A model generated the notes under the pieces. The model was not told the origin of the DNA and did no database searches. It saw only the letters and a list, made by a program, of their open reading frames with translations. Positions 16,419 through 25,411 of a DNA stretch of 64,000 nt are shown here, piece after piece; the first letter of the stretch is position 1; every line of letters begins with the position of its first letter. The stretch covers positions 2,666,001 through 2,730,000 of the forward strand of contig NZ_CP158480.1 in the NCBI RefSeq assembly GCF_050920755.1, in the 5' to 3' direction. Source of the DNA: Oligella sp050920755. Lineage in GTDB: Bacteria > Pseudomonadota > Gammaproteobacteria > Burkholderiales > Burkholderiaceae_B. A program made the translations under genes and the position numbers.

Positions 16419-17651
16419 CTAATAAATCACACGAGTACGGATTGTTCCCGGTACCTCTTTGAGCAGGCTAAGCGCCAATTCAGGATTTTCTGATTGAACA
16501 TCCATCACCACATAACCCAACTCCGGATCGGTTTGTAGGTATTGGCCGATGATATTAATATGATCCTTCATGAAAATCTGGTTAATCGCATTAAGCACAC
16601 CCGGCTTATTTTGGTGAATATGCATATAGCGATGCGTATTTTCAGTGCCCGGTAAAGATACCTCAGGGAAGTTAACCGCTGATAAGGTACTGCCATTATC
16701 CGAGTATTTAACCAACTTACTGGCAACCTCAATGCCGATATTAGCCTGCGCTTCTTGAGTCGAACCGCCGATATGCGGGGTTAAGAGAACATTATCCAAA
16801 CCGCGCAAAGCACTCACGAACTCGTCGTCGTTAGACTTGGGCTCAACCGGGAACACGTCAATCGCTGCACCACCAAGATGACCGCTCTTAATGGCGGCGG
16901 CGAGGGCGTCAATATCAACCACGGTACCGCGCGAAGCATTAATTAAATGAGCACCCGGTTTCATCTGCGCAATACGCTGCTCATTCATCATATTGGCGGT
17001 TGTCGCATCCTCCGGTACGTGTAGGGTGACCGCATCGCTAAGATTTAATAACTCTTCGAGCGTATTTACTGCGGTCGCGTTACCCAGCGGTAATTTAGCC
17101 TCAATATCATAGTAATACACGTGCATACCGAGCGCTTCGGCCAAAATACCGATCTGAGTACCGATATGACCATAACCGATAATACCGAGCTTTTTACCGC
17201 GTACCTCATAGCTACCGACAGCGGATTTATTCCAACCGCCCTGATGCAAGGTGGTATTCATGGCGGGGATTTTTCTAAAGAGCATAATAATCTCAGCCAA
17301 TACCAACTCTGCCACCGAGCGAGTATTAGAAAACGGTGCATTGAATACCGGCACACCGCGCTCTCTGGCTGCCTTTAAATCCACCTGATTGGTACCGATA
17401 CAGAAACAACCCAAAGCCACCAGCTTTTTAGCGGCGGCAAACACCTCGGCAGTCATCTGCGTACGGGAACGAATACCGATAAAATGCGCATCAGCTACCG
17501 CATCCAGCAACTCCTGACCCTCAAGCGCCTTTTTGTGATAGTCGATATTGGTATAACCATTGCTATGTAGCACATCTAAAGCGTTTTGATGCACGCCTTC
17601 GAAAAGGACAAATTTAATTTTGTCTTTATTTAAAGATAACTGATGATCCAT
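16419..17651 (-). CDS. serA: D-3-phosphoglycerate dehydrogenase
   Basis: A 410-residue enzyme, the same length class as E. coli SerA, catalysing the first step of serine synthesis from 3-phosphoglycerate with NAD. It shows the Rossmann fingerprint GIIGYGHIGTQIG near 158, LHVPEDATT, the catalytic Arg in LINASRGTVVD near 240, the Glu in VFPVEP and the His in LTPHIGGSTQEAQ near 292. A C-terminal ACT domain (HQNKPGVLNAINQIF, then LGYVVMDVQ) would give serine feedback control. It is monocistronic, with its own terminator. Confidence 0.95.
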   Translation of the reverse strand: MDHQLSLNKDKIKFVLFEGVHQNALDVLHSNGYTNIDYHKKALEGQELLDAVADAHFIGIRSRTQMTAEVFAAAKKLVALGCFCIGTNQVDLKAARERGVPVFNAPFSNTRSVAELVLAEIIMLFRKIPAMNTTLHQGGWNKSAVGSYEVRGKKLGIIGYGHIGTQIGILAEALGMHVYYYDIEAKLPLGNATAVNTLEELLNLSDAVTLHVPEDATTANMMNEQRIAQMKPGAHLINASRGTVVDIDALAAAIKSGHLGGAAIDVFPVEPKSNDDEFVSALRGLDNVLLTPHIGGSTQEAQANIGIEVASKLVKYSDNGSTLSAVNFPEVSLPGTENTHRYMHIHQNKPGVLNAINQIFMKDHINIIGQYLQTDPELGYVVMDVQSENPELALSLLKEVPGTIRTRVIY

Positions 17652-17759
17652 GAGGTCCCCGTAAGAAGAATAGACGTCAAAAGAAATATTCTAACACTCT
17701 CACATCGTTTCGGGTTATAAGCCACGGGCTTTACTAGAGATGCTTGAAAAATTAAACTT

Positions 17760-18935
17760 TTACGATTTCAAAAGCCGCGCTTTCCAAAAATAACCGGCCA
17801 GTGCCAGCACTACTAATACCGCCCCCACATAAGGGATATTAGCCAAACCGATTTGAGCAATCATCTGACCACCCAATAGTGCACCCCCGCCGATACCGAT
17901 ATTAAAAACGCCGGAATAAATTGCCACCGCTATATCCGGCGCATCCGGTGAATTTTCCAATACCTTACTCTGTAACACCATATTTATCAGCGTAATAACA
18001 ATACCCCAAAGCAATGCCAGTGGCATCAGTGCCCATACATGATCAACGACGCTATATAGCAAGCTTAGACTTAAGAACAATCCCAGCAAAGATAAAAACA
18101 ACAAGGACAAGGCGGCTTGCGTCGAATACCGGGCAAAAATAATACCATCCAGAATACCTGCCAATCCAATCACAAATAAAACGACCACCACCATGCTGTT
18201 GCTCATAGCGCCAATCTGTTGCAGATAAGGACTGATATAAGTGGAAGCAGTAAAATGGGCGGTAATGACAATGACTAAGGTTAAATAAATATACTGCAAC
18301 GTCGACCGTTTCAGTAGTTGCGGCACCACCTTCAAGCTACCGCTACTCTGACTCGTCAAAGTGGGCAGCGCACGCCACAACAGCAACAAAATAGCCGCCG
18401 CAATCAAACCTATCAAGCCGAAAGTCACACGCCAACCCATATGATGACCAATGACCGTCCCCAAAGGCACACCCAAAACCGTGGCTAAAGAGGAGCCGGT
18501 CACAATAAAGCTCAGTGCCTTACTTTTTTTACCTTCCGGCGCCAAACGTACTGCCAAGGGAATGGTAATGGCCCAAAATACCGCATGCGCCATGGCAATG
18601 CCGATACGCGCAAGAAGCAATGAAGAAAAGCTCCAAGCCACCGCTGCCAAAACGTGACTGGCAATGAAAAGCAAAAATAAAATAACTAATAAGCGCCTTC
18701 GTTCAAGCCCTGCCGTCAACATAGTCAAGGGCAAAGAAAAGATCGTCACCGCCCACGCATACAGCGTCATCAATAAGCCCGTATGAGCAATATCCATGCT
18801 GAACCCTGCAGCAATATCAGGCAATAAACCGACCGGAACAAATTCCGTTGTATTAAAAATAAAGGCAGCAACCGCCAGGGTGATAACCGCAAACCAACTT
18901 CCGCTGGGAGCTTCTTGTTTAACCGGCGCTTTCAT
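17760..18935 (-). CDS. sotB: SotB-like MFS exporter
   Basis: A 391-residue, 12-segment major-facilitator protein. The N-terminus WFAVITLAVAAFIFNTTEFV is characteristic of SotB/YdeA sugar-efflux (arabinose, IPTG) transporters of the DHA1 group, and motif C-like glycines appear in VLGVPLGTVIGHHMGWR near 155. It lies alone between serA and the SDR gene. The substrate cannot be read from the sequence and could be a drug or sugar. Confidence 0.85.
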   Translation of the reverse strand: MKAPVKQEAPSGSWFAVITLAVAAFIFNTTEFVPVGLLPDIAAGFSMDIAHTGLLMTLYAWAVTIFSLPLTMLTAGLERRRLLVILFLLFIASHVLAAVAWSFSSLLLARIGIAMAHAVFWAITIPLAVRLAPEGKKSKALSFIVTGSSLATVLGVPLGTVIGHHMGWRVTFGLIGLIAAAILLLLWRALPTLTSQSSGSLKVVPQLLKRSTLQYIYLTLVIVITAHFTASTYISPYLQQIGAMSNSMVVVVLFVIGLAGILDGIIFARYSTQAALSLLFLSLLGLFLSLSLLYSVVDHVWALMPLALLWGIVITLINMVLQSKVLENSPDAPDIAVAIYSGVFNIGIGGGALLGGQMIAQIGLANIPYVGAVLVVLALAGYFWKARLLKS

Positions 18936-19020
18936 GAAAAACAGCTGAAAATGTGAGGAGAAAAGAAAAACAGAGCAATGTCTGCAGGCTCTATTTTAAT
19001 ACACAAAGCATGTGAAAAGT

Positions 19021-19038
19021 GGCCCCGAAGACAGGGCC
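19021..19038 (-). terminator. Terminator after the SDR gene
   Basis: GGCCC/GGGCC stem with an 8-base loop just past the SDR stop. On the minus strand ACTTTTCAC follows, a modest T run. It separates the SDR/LysR unit from sotB. Confidence 0.55.
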
Positions 19039-19047
19039 GCTACAAGA

Positions 19048-19803
19048 TTAAAGCACAGCTTCCGGTGATTCCGGCAAGATCTGTCCGCCATCGACAATAA
19101 TGGTTTGACCGGTGATATAGCTTGCCTCTTTAGAAGCCAGGAAGCACACGGCATAACCGATATCCTCAGGTTTACCCAGCTTTTTAGCAGGGATAGAGCG
19201 CGTCATTTGCCCTAAATACTCCTCACCCTGAGCCTCCAGACCCTCAGTGAGAATATTACCCGGCATCACCGCATTAATGGTAATACCATCCTTTGCATAC
19301 TCTAAGGACGCACTACGCATAAAGCCGAGCTGACCCGCTTTAGTCGCAGCATAATGACTCCAACCCGGAAAACCGGTAATCGGACCGGTAATGGAGGCGG
19401 TAATCACAATGCGACCATAGTTTTGCTTTTTCATATAGCCAAGTGCTGCTTGAGTCACAAAAAACGTACCCTTAAGGTTGATATTGTGCATTTGATCCCA
19501 ATCCGCCTCTGTCATATCAGCCAAATTAGCTTGGGGGAAAATACCACTGTTCGAGCAAAGAATATCTAAACGACCGTATTCAGTCACCACTTCATCGATA
19601 ACTGCTTTACATTGAGCCTGCGAGGTTACGTCCATTTTTTTAAAAGCACAACCCAGCTCAGTTGCCGTTTTCTCTGCTGCGGCTTCATCAATATCAGCGA
19701 TAACAACCTTGGCACCGGCCTCTAATAGCGTTTTAACGATACCTTTACCAATGCCCTTGGCACCACCGGTTACGATTGCAATTTGATCTTTTAATTCAAA
19801 CAA
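19048..19803 (-). CDS. Short-chain dehydrogenase/reductase
   Basis: A 251-residue classical SDR. The NAD(P) motif TGGAKGIGKG is at about 12-21, followed by DID near 37 (suggesting NAD), the catalytic Ser in ITASITGP near 141 and Tyr-Lys in HYAATKAG near 154-158. It resembles FabG-like oxidoreductases. It lies 77 bp after the CatR-like gene on the same strand, next to a catechol operon, so a side role in aromatic or cyclic-alcohol metabolism is possible but unproven. AAAGGAGAT precedes the ATG. Confidence 0.85.
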   Translation of the reverse strand: MFELKDQIAIVTGGAKGIGKGIVKTLLEAGAKVVIADIDEAAAEKTATELGCAFKKMDVTSQAQCKAVIDEVVTEYGRLDILCSNSGIFPQANLADMTEADWDQMHNINLKGTFFVTQAALGYMKKQNYGRIVITASITGPITGFPGWSHYAATKAGQLGFMRSASLEYAKDGITINAVMPGNILTEGLEAQGEEYLGQMTRSIPAKKLGKPEDIGYAVCFLASKEASYITGQTIIVDGGQILPESPEAVL

Positions 19804-19880
19804 AATAAATCTCCTTTCAATGAGTTAAAAGCTGACTCTAGTATAAGTGATCGATGGGCAGGGTTATGACCATTGGTAAT

Positions 19881-20804
19881 TTAAGGCTTGAAACCGTACT
19901 CCGGCTCTAAAAGTTCGGGACGATCTTGGTAGAGCTTATCTGCCATCTGCAAGGCGGCTTTGATATACCATGAGCTGTCATTTTTACGATGACTGAAAAT
20001 AGTCGGTATACTGACTTTTTCGTCTTCAGCAATCAATCGATAGTGCAGATCACTACGTACTCTGGCACCGGTCGGCATCACACAATAACCAATACCGGCC
20101 GCCACCAAACCTAAAGCGGTTTGTATACTTTGCACCTCATGCACCTCATCTGGAAAAATCCTCTTATCATGCAAAACATTTAGCACATAGTCGGCAAAAC
20201 TCGGGGTCGCATTGGAGGGATAAACTATCAAGCTTTGTTTATTTAAAACGCCAAGCGGCACGGGACCGGACTCTGTGGCAAGCGGATTTGAAGCAGGAAT
20301 AGCCAAAGCCAATCGCTCCTCATGCAAAGTGACTCTGGTAATGGCCGAGTCATACATACGAACTCGACCAAAGCCGATATCAATACGACCGGACTTTAAG
20401 GCTTCAATCTGCTCGGCTGTCGTCAATTCAACAAACTGCAATCGCGTATTAGGATACGCTGCTCTAAATTTCTGAATAAAACTCGGCAGACCACTATAAA
20501 TGGTTGAAACGACAAAACCTATTGATACTTGCTGTTGATAGCTTTGACCGACACGGGTAGTAGCAATTTGTATTTGCTCGACTCGCTTTAAAAGTTGCAA
20601 GCTCTGCTCATAAAACAAGCGCCCTGCCTCAGTTAAAGCCAATGGTCGACTGTCACGCTCAATTAACTGCACACCCAAAGTTTCTTCTAATAACTGGATC
20701 TGTCGACTCAAGGGTGGTTGGGTAATATTTAAACGCTCTGCGGCAGCAGTAAAACTGCGCTCCTCCGCCACCGCCACGAAATAACGAATTTGCTTCAAAT
20801 CCAT
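19881..20804 (-). CDS. catR: LysR-family regulator, CatR/CatM/BenM-like
   Basis: A 307-residue LysR regulator with HTH at about 16-37 (RSFTAAAERLNITQPPLSRQIQLLEE), typical of the CatR/CatM/BenM branch. It is divergent from catB, and the 176-bp spacer holds an ATAC-N7-GTAT site, the recognition pattern of BenM and CatM. The family responds to cis,cis-muconate and activates the cat genes. The name is by family and position; CatM or BenM would serve as well. Confidence 0.88.
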   Translation of the reverse strand: MDLKQIRYFVAVAEERSFTAAAERLNITQPPLSRQIQLLEETLGVQLIERDSRPLALTEAGRLFYEQSLQLLKRVEQIQIATTRVGQSYQQQVSIGFVVSTIYSGLPSFIQKFRAAYPNTRLQFVELTTAEQIEALKSGRIDIGFGRVRMYDSAITRVTLHEERLALAIPASNPLATESGPVPLGVLNKQSLIVYPSNATPSFADYVLNVLHDKRIFPDEVHEVQSIQTALGLVAAGIGYCVMPTGARVRSDLHYRLIAEDEKVSIPTIFSHRKNDSSWYIKAALQMADKLYQDRPELLEPEYGFKP

Positions 20805-20873
20805 CTAGGGTAATCCATAGGTTTTACTGTGTAAATTTATAACTAATTGATTTTATTAGTATATTTTTACATT

Positions 20874-20888
20874 ATACCTTTTTTGTAT
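20874..20888. promoter_or_regulatory. CatM/BenM-type operator upstream of catB
   Basis: ATAC (20874-20877) and GTAT (20885-20888) separated by exactly seven bases, the published ATAC-N7-GTAT pattern for CatM and BenM. It stands in the divergent spacer, about 92 bases before the catB ATG and 70 bases before the catR start. Confidence 0.7.
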
Positions 20889-20980
20889 GGAGTTAGGCAA
20901 TTAAAGAATTGGACGCTTTTCGACCTCAACGGTTTAATGAACATGAATCAAAAACAATTATTTTAAAGGGTATAGTAGAC

Positions 20981-22126
20981 ATGGTAACAATCGATAGCAT
21001 TGAGACGCTACTGGTGGATTTACCGACCATTCGTACGCATCGACTTTCTATGACGACCATGAAAGGTCAAACTTTGATGTTGGTGCGTATTTACTGCTCT
21101 GACGGTACTGTCGGTTTAGGTGAAGGCACCACTATTGGCGGCTTAGCCTACGGTGAAGAATCACCGGAAAGCATGCAGCTCAACATTGACACCTATTTCA
21201 CGCCCTTATTAGTTGGACAGCCTGCGGATCAGGTACCTTTTTTAATGAAGCGTTTAGAAACCTCCATCCGAGGCAATCGCTTTGCTAAAAGTGCCGTCGA
21301 AACAGCTCTATATGATGCCTTAGGTAAGCGTCTTAATCTTCCTATTGCTGAGTTATTAGGCGGTAGCTTACGTAAGAGTCTTCCGGTGGCTTGGACTTTG
21401 GCTTCCGGTGATACCGCTAAAGATATTGACGAAGCTGAAGAAATGTTATCTTGTCGTCGTCACCGCATCTTTAAATTAAAAATCGGCACTCGTGATGTGG
21501 CTGAAGATATTGAACATGTCGCAGCCATTAAAAAGGCCATCGGAGATCGCGGTGCGGTACGTGTAGACGTTAATATGGCTTGGTCCGAACTGGATGCACG
21601 CCATGGTGTAGCAGGTTTAGCCGATGTGGGCTGTGAGTTGGTTGAACAACCCGTGGCTTGTGCTCATGCCTTAAAGCGTTTAACAGCTCAATCCAAAATC
21701 GCCATCATGGCTGATGAGTCCCTAGTGGGCCCTGCTTCTGCTTTTGAATTAGCAAAAAATAATGCGGCCAATGTATTTGCTATTAAAGTTGAGCAATCCG
21801 GCGGTTTACGAGCAGCACAAAAAGTAGCAGCGATTGCCGAAGCGGCAAACATCGAATTATACGGCGGCACTATGCTCGAAGGAGCTGTGGCTACCGTGGC
21901 ATCAGCCCATGCCTTTGCAACTTTCCATGCCCTTCAATGGGGCACCGAATTATTCGGCCCTCTTCTAATTACCGAAGAAATATTAGAAACACCGCTAGTG
22001 TATGAGAATTTCGAACTGCAAATTCCTCAAGGGCCGGGTCTAGGAATCGCCTTAGATGAAGAGCGTGTCCAATTTTTCAATCGAGCTCAACGCAAAAAAA
22101 GCGTGAGTTTAGCAACCGGTGCATAA
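20981..22126 (+). CDS. catB: Muconate cycloisomerase
   Basis: A 381-residue enolase-superfamily enzyme converting cis,cis-muconate to muconolactone. The KxK catalytic pair is at 165-167 (RIFKLKIG), with metal ligands in VRVDVNMAW (Asp), VEQPV (Glu) and IMADES (Asp), and GGTMLEGAVATVAS near the C-terminus. The start is MVTIDSIETLLVDLP with AAAGGG upstream; the frame is open back to 20909, but the family starts here. It is the first gene of the cat operon and divergent from catR. Confidence 0.93.
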   Translation: MVTIDSIETLLVDLPTIRTHRLSMTTMKGQTLMLVRIYCSDGTVGLGEGTTIGGLAYGEESPESMQLNIDTYFTPLLVGQPADQVPFLMKRLETSIRGNRFAKSAVETALYDALGKRLNLPIAELLGGSLRKSLPVAWTLASGDTAKDIDEAEEMLSCRRHRIFKLKIGTRDVAEDIEHVAAIKKAIGDRGAVRVDVNMAWSELDARHGVAGLADVGCELVEQPVACAHALKRLTAQSKIAIMADESLVGPASAFELAKNNAANVFAIKVEQSGGLRAAQKVAAIAEAANIELYGGTMLEGAVATVASAHAFATFHALQWGTELFGPLLITEEILETPLVYENFELQIPQGPGLGIALDEERVQFFNRAQRKKSVSLATGA

Positions 22127-22189
22127 AACCTTTCTATCAATCAGTGTTTTTATATGCCCGTTTTTCTAAATTAATCAAGGGAGACATCA

Positions 22190-23125
22190 ATGAGTGTAAA
22201 GCTTTTTGATACTAAAGAAGTTCAAGATTTTTTAAAAATCGCCTGTGGTTTAACCTACGAAGGTGGTAATCCTCGCACCAAAGAAATCGTGCATCGCATC
22301 GTGTCTGATCTATACAAGACCATTGAGGATTTAAATATCACCCCGGACGAGTTCTGGGCAGGTATTGCTTATCTAAACCAATTAGGTCAAGCACAAGAAG
22401 CGGGTCTTTTATCACCGGGCTTAGGTTTTGACCGTTACTTAGATATGCGTATGGATGCTGAAGATGAGCAATTAGGCATCGAAGGCGGTACCCCGCGTAC
22501 CATTGAAGGTCCTTTATATGTCGTCGGCGCACCGGTAGAGCAGGGTTATGCTCGCTTAGATGACGGTTCGGATAAAGACGGTCACACCTTGATTATGCAT
22601 GGTACTGTCTATGGCGCTGACGGCCAGCCTATGCCGAACGCCAAGGTTGAAGTATGGCACTGTAATACCAAAGGCTTCTACTCTCACTTCGACCCGACCG
22701 GTGAGCAACAGCCTTTCAATATGCGTCGCACTATTATTGCTGACGAAAACGGTCAGTACAAATTCCGCAGTATCGTTCCTGCCGGTTATGGTTGCCCTCC
22801 GGATGGCCCTACACAGCAATTGCTTAATCAGTTAGGTCGTCACGGTAACCGTCCAGCACACATTCACTTTTTCGTGACTGCAGACGATCATCGTAAATTA
22901 ACCACTCAAATCAATATCGACGGTGATCCTTTAGTGAATGATGACTTTGCGTATGCTACACGTGAGGGTTTAGTGCCGCCATTAACAGAGGTCACTGATC
23001 CCGCTCGCATCAAGGAAGAAGGCGTTGAAGGACCATTTGCTGAAATCACATTTGATATTCACCTTACTCGCTTAGTTGACGGTGAAGACAATCAAATCGT
23101 TGATCGTCCACGTTTAGTCGGTTAA
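22190..23125 (+). CDS. catA: Catechol 1,2-dioxygenase
   Basis: A 311-residue intradiol dioxygenase opening catechol to cis,cis-muconate with non-haem Fe(III). All four iron ligands are present at the same numbering as in Acinetobacter CatA: Tyr164 (GFYSHFDP), Tyr200 (VPAGYGCPPDGP), His224 and His226 (RPAHIHFF). An N-terminal helical linker domain precedes the catalytic beta-sandwich. The RBS GGGAG lies 7 bases before the ATG. It lies 63 bp after catB and 29 bp before the hydroxylase gene. Confidence 0.96.
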   Translation: MSVKLFDTKEVQDFLKIACGLTYEGGNPRTKEIVHRIVSDLYKTIEDLNITPDEFWAGIAYLNQLGQAQEAGLLSPGLGFDRYLDMRMDAEDEQLGIEGGTPRTIEGPLYVVGAPVEQGYARLDDGSDKDGHTLIMHGTVYGADGQPMPNAKVEVWHCNTKGFYSHFDPTGEQQPFNMRRTIIADENGQYKFRSIVPAGYGCPPDGPTQQLLNQLGRHGNRPAHIHFFVTADDHRKLTTQINIDGDPLVNDDFAYATREGLVPPLTEVTDPARIKEEGVEGPFAEITFDIHLTRLVDGEDNQIVDRPRLVG

Positions 23126-23154
23126 TCAATAAAGTCGCACCAAAGGAGGATGCA

Positions 23155-24732
23155 ATGACACAACAAAATGTAAAACTACCAGAAGATTTTAGAGCGGACA
23201 AAAACAGACCTTTTACCGGAGCTGAGTATATTGAAAGTCTTAAAGACGACCGTGAAATTTATATTTACGGTAAGCGTGTTAAGGACATTACCACTCATCC
23301 GGCATTTCGTAATTCAGTGGCTTCCATCGCCAGATTATACGACGCCCTACATGAACCTGAATTAAAAGATAAATTAACTTGGGAAACGGATACGGGTAAT
23401 GGCGGTTACACACACAAGTTTTTCCGTTATGCAAAAAGTCGCGAAGAACTAAGAGAGCAAATCAGTGCCATTAAAGAGTGGTCAAAACTGACTTATGGTT
23501 GGATGGGACGCTCACCCGACTATAAGGCAGCCTTAGGTGATACCTTTGGGGTTAATGCCGACTACTACGGTCAATTTGCGGATAATGCTCGCCGTTGGTA
23601 TAAGCGCATTCAGGAAACTTGTCTTTACCTAAACCACGCCATTGTGAATCCACCTATCGATCGCGCCAAACCGGTCAATGAACTGAAAGATGTATTTATT
23701 ACCGTACAAGAAGAGCGTGAAGACGGTATTGTGGTTAGTGGTGCTAAAGTCGTAGCCACCAACTCGGCGTTAACTCATTACAACTTTATCGGTCCGGGTC
23801 CGGCACATTTAATCGGTGAGGAGCCTTTATCGGCATTAATGTTTATTGCCCCTATGAATGTTAAGGGCGTTAAATTAATTTGCCGCCCTTCATATGAGTT
23901 CATGACCAGCTTAACCGGTAACGCCTTCGATTACCCATTATCAAGCCGTTTTGATGAAAACGATGCCATTCTTATTTTTGATAATGTCTTTATCCCTTGG
24001 GAAGATGTATTAATTTATAAAGATCCTCAAAAGTGTCAAGCGTGGTTCGGTCAAGCAGGCTTTGTACAACTATTCCCTGTACAAGCTTGCGCCCGCTTTG
24101 TGGTAAAACTTGATTTTATTACCGGCTTATTAACTAAAGCACTTGAGTGTACCGGCACCATTGATTTCCGAGGTGTGCAAGCACAGTTAGGTGAGGTGGC
24201 CGGTTTACGTAATATGTTTAATTCCATTTTAGAGGCCATGTGGGCGAACTCGACCGAATGGAAAGGCACCTACTTACCTGACCAAGAGGCTGTTCATGCT
24301 TATCGTGCAAATGCTCCTGAAGCCTATGCTCGTATTAAAAACATCATTGAAAAAACCGTTGCCAGTGGTTTGATTTATCTACCTTCCGGCTCAAAAGACT
24401 TGCAAGACCCTGAGTTAAATAAATACCTAAGCGTATACACTCGTGGTTCGAACGATATTTCTCATATCGACCGCAATAAAATCCTCAAATTACTTTGGGA
24501 TGCAGTCGGTTCGGAGTTTGGTGGTCGCCATGAACTATACGAAATCAACTACGCCGGTAACCAAGACGATATTCGTACTCAGTGCTTAGGCCAGTTAAGA
24601 GCCTCCGGCAAGTTGGGTGAGATGGTAGCACTTGTTGATAAGTGTTTATCTGATTATGATGTGAACGGTTGGACCGTTCCACATTTACATAACTCAGATG
24701 ACGTGAATGTTATCGATAAGTTATTACCCTAA
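23155..24732 (+). CDS. HpaB-family flavin hydroxylase, probable phenol 2-monooxygenase large component
   Basis: A 525-residue FADH2-dependent aromatic hydroxylase of the 4-hydroxyphenylacetate 3-hydroxylase (HpaB/PheA1) family, preceded by AAAGGAGG. Landmarks are NRPFTGAEYIESLKDDREIY at the N-terminus, RSPDYKA near 120, the FAD-loop region GAKVVATNSALTHYN near 200 and FDNVFIPWEDV near 278. Family members add an ortho hydroxyl to phenols with FADH2 from a separate reductase. Its place between catA and the reductase gene suggests that it makes catechol, hence phenol as substrate (inference). 4-Hydroxyphenylacetate is less likely because its product would not enter the cat route. Confidence 0.85.
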   Translation: MTQQNVKLPEDFRADKNRPFTGAEYIESLKDDREIYIYGKRVKDITTHPAFRNSVASIARLYDALHEPELKDKLTWETDTGNGGYTHKFFRYAKSREELREQISAIKEWSKLTYGWMGRSPDYKAALGDTFGVNADYYGQFADNARRWYKRIQETCLYLNHAIVNPPIDRAKPVNELKDVFITVQEEREDGIVVSGAKVVATNSALTHYNFIGPGPAHLIGEEPLSALMFIAPMNVKGVKLICRPSYEFMTSLTGNAFDYPLSSRFDENDAILIFDNVFIPWEDVLIYKDPQKCQAWFGQAGFVQLFPVQACARFVVKLDFITGLLTKALECTGTIDFRGVQAQLGEVAGLRNMFNSILEAMWANSTEWKGTYLPDQEAVHAYRANAPEAYARIKNIIEKTVASGLIYLPSGSKDLQDPELNKYLSVYTRGSNDISHIDRNKILKLLWDAVGSEFGGRHELYEINYAGNQDDIRTQCLGQLRASGKLGEMVALVDKCLSDYDVNGWTVPHLHNSDDVNVIDKLLP

Positions 24733-24761
24733 ATCGAACTTCGTTTAGCTAACAAGGTATT

Positions 24762-24815
24762 AGTAAGAAGAGCTAGTCTCCGCTTTTCTTACTCTACCTT
24801 AGTAAGAAAGAGACT
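24762..24815 (+). promoter_or_regulatory. Mutually exclusive hairpins between the hydroxylase and its reductase
   Basis: AGTAAGAA occurs at 24762-24769 and again at 24801-24808, and its complement TTCTTACT lies between them at 24786-24793, so the middle arm can pair with either copy. The downstream choice is extended by AGTCTC (24775-24780) with GAGACT (24810-24815). No T run follows. It may set the ratio of the two components by mRNA processing or stability. Confidence 0.5.
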
Positions 24816-24879
24816 CAAAGTCAAAGCTGAACCATGCTGCCCCAAATGCAGCTTGATCGTTAATTCAATGGAGCTAAAA

Positions 24880-25401
24880 ATGACTAAAGTGGAATTAACA
24901 CCGTCGCAACTCGCATTTCGTGATGCCATGTCTTCAATCTGTGCTGCTGTGAATATCATTACCACCAATGGCCCTGCGGGTAAATGTGGGATGACCGCAA
25001 CGGCAGTATGTTCAATTACGGACTCGCCTCCAACCATTATGATTGCTGTCAATCAAAACAGTAAAGTCAATGCCACCATCAAAGAAAATGGCGTTGCTTG
25101 TGTCAATGTACTGACTAAAGAGCTTGAGGAAGCAGCTAAAGATTTTGCCGGTTTTACCCAGCTTGCAATTGAAGAACGTTTTGGTAAATATGAGTGGGGA
25201 GAGGGAGAACATGACCTCCCCTATCTTGAAGATGCCTTAGTAAGCTTCGGAGGCCAAGTAATTCAGACCATCGAAATGGGGACACACTCACTGTTCTTCG
25301 TCGAAGTAGATGGTATCCGAAGAAAAGAAGGCCGCAAGGGCCTAGTATATTTTTCTCGTGCTTTTCATGCGGTCGGCGAGGAAATCGAAGTCGCATTGTA
25401 G
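24880..25401 (+). CDS. Flavin reductase (HpaC/PheA2-like), small component of the hydroxylase
   Basis: A 173-residue flavin reductase of the FMN-binding split-barrel family, which supplies FADH2 to the HpaB-type hydroxylase just upstream. Landmarks are the N-terminal FRDAMSSICAAVNIITTNGP, GMTATAVCSITDSPPTIMIAVN and the C-terminal GRKGLVYFSRAFHAVG. The ATG at 24880 was chosen because ATGGAG lies 7 bases before it as RBS; an in-frame ATG at 24868 and one further up are less well placed. Its stop codon overlaps the RBS of catI. Confidence 0.9.
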   Translation: MTKVELTPSQLAFRDAMSSICAAVNIITTNGPAGKCGMTATAVCSITDSPPTIMIAVNQNSKVNATIKENGVACVNVLTKELEEAAKDFAGFTQLAIEERFGKYEWGEGEHDLPYLEDALVSFGGQVIQTIEMGTHSLFFVEVDGIRRKEGRKGLVYFSRAFHAVGEEIEVAL

Positions 25402-25411
25402 GAGTTTTAAA

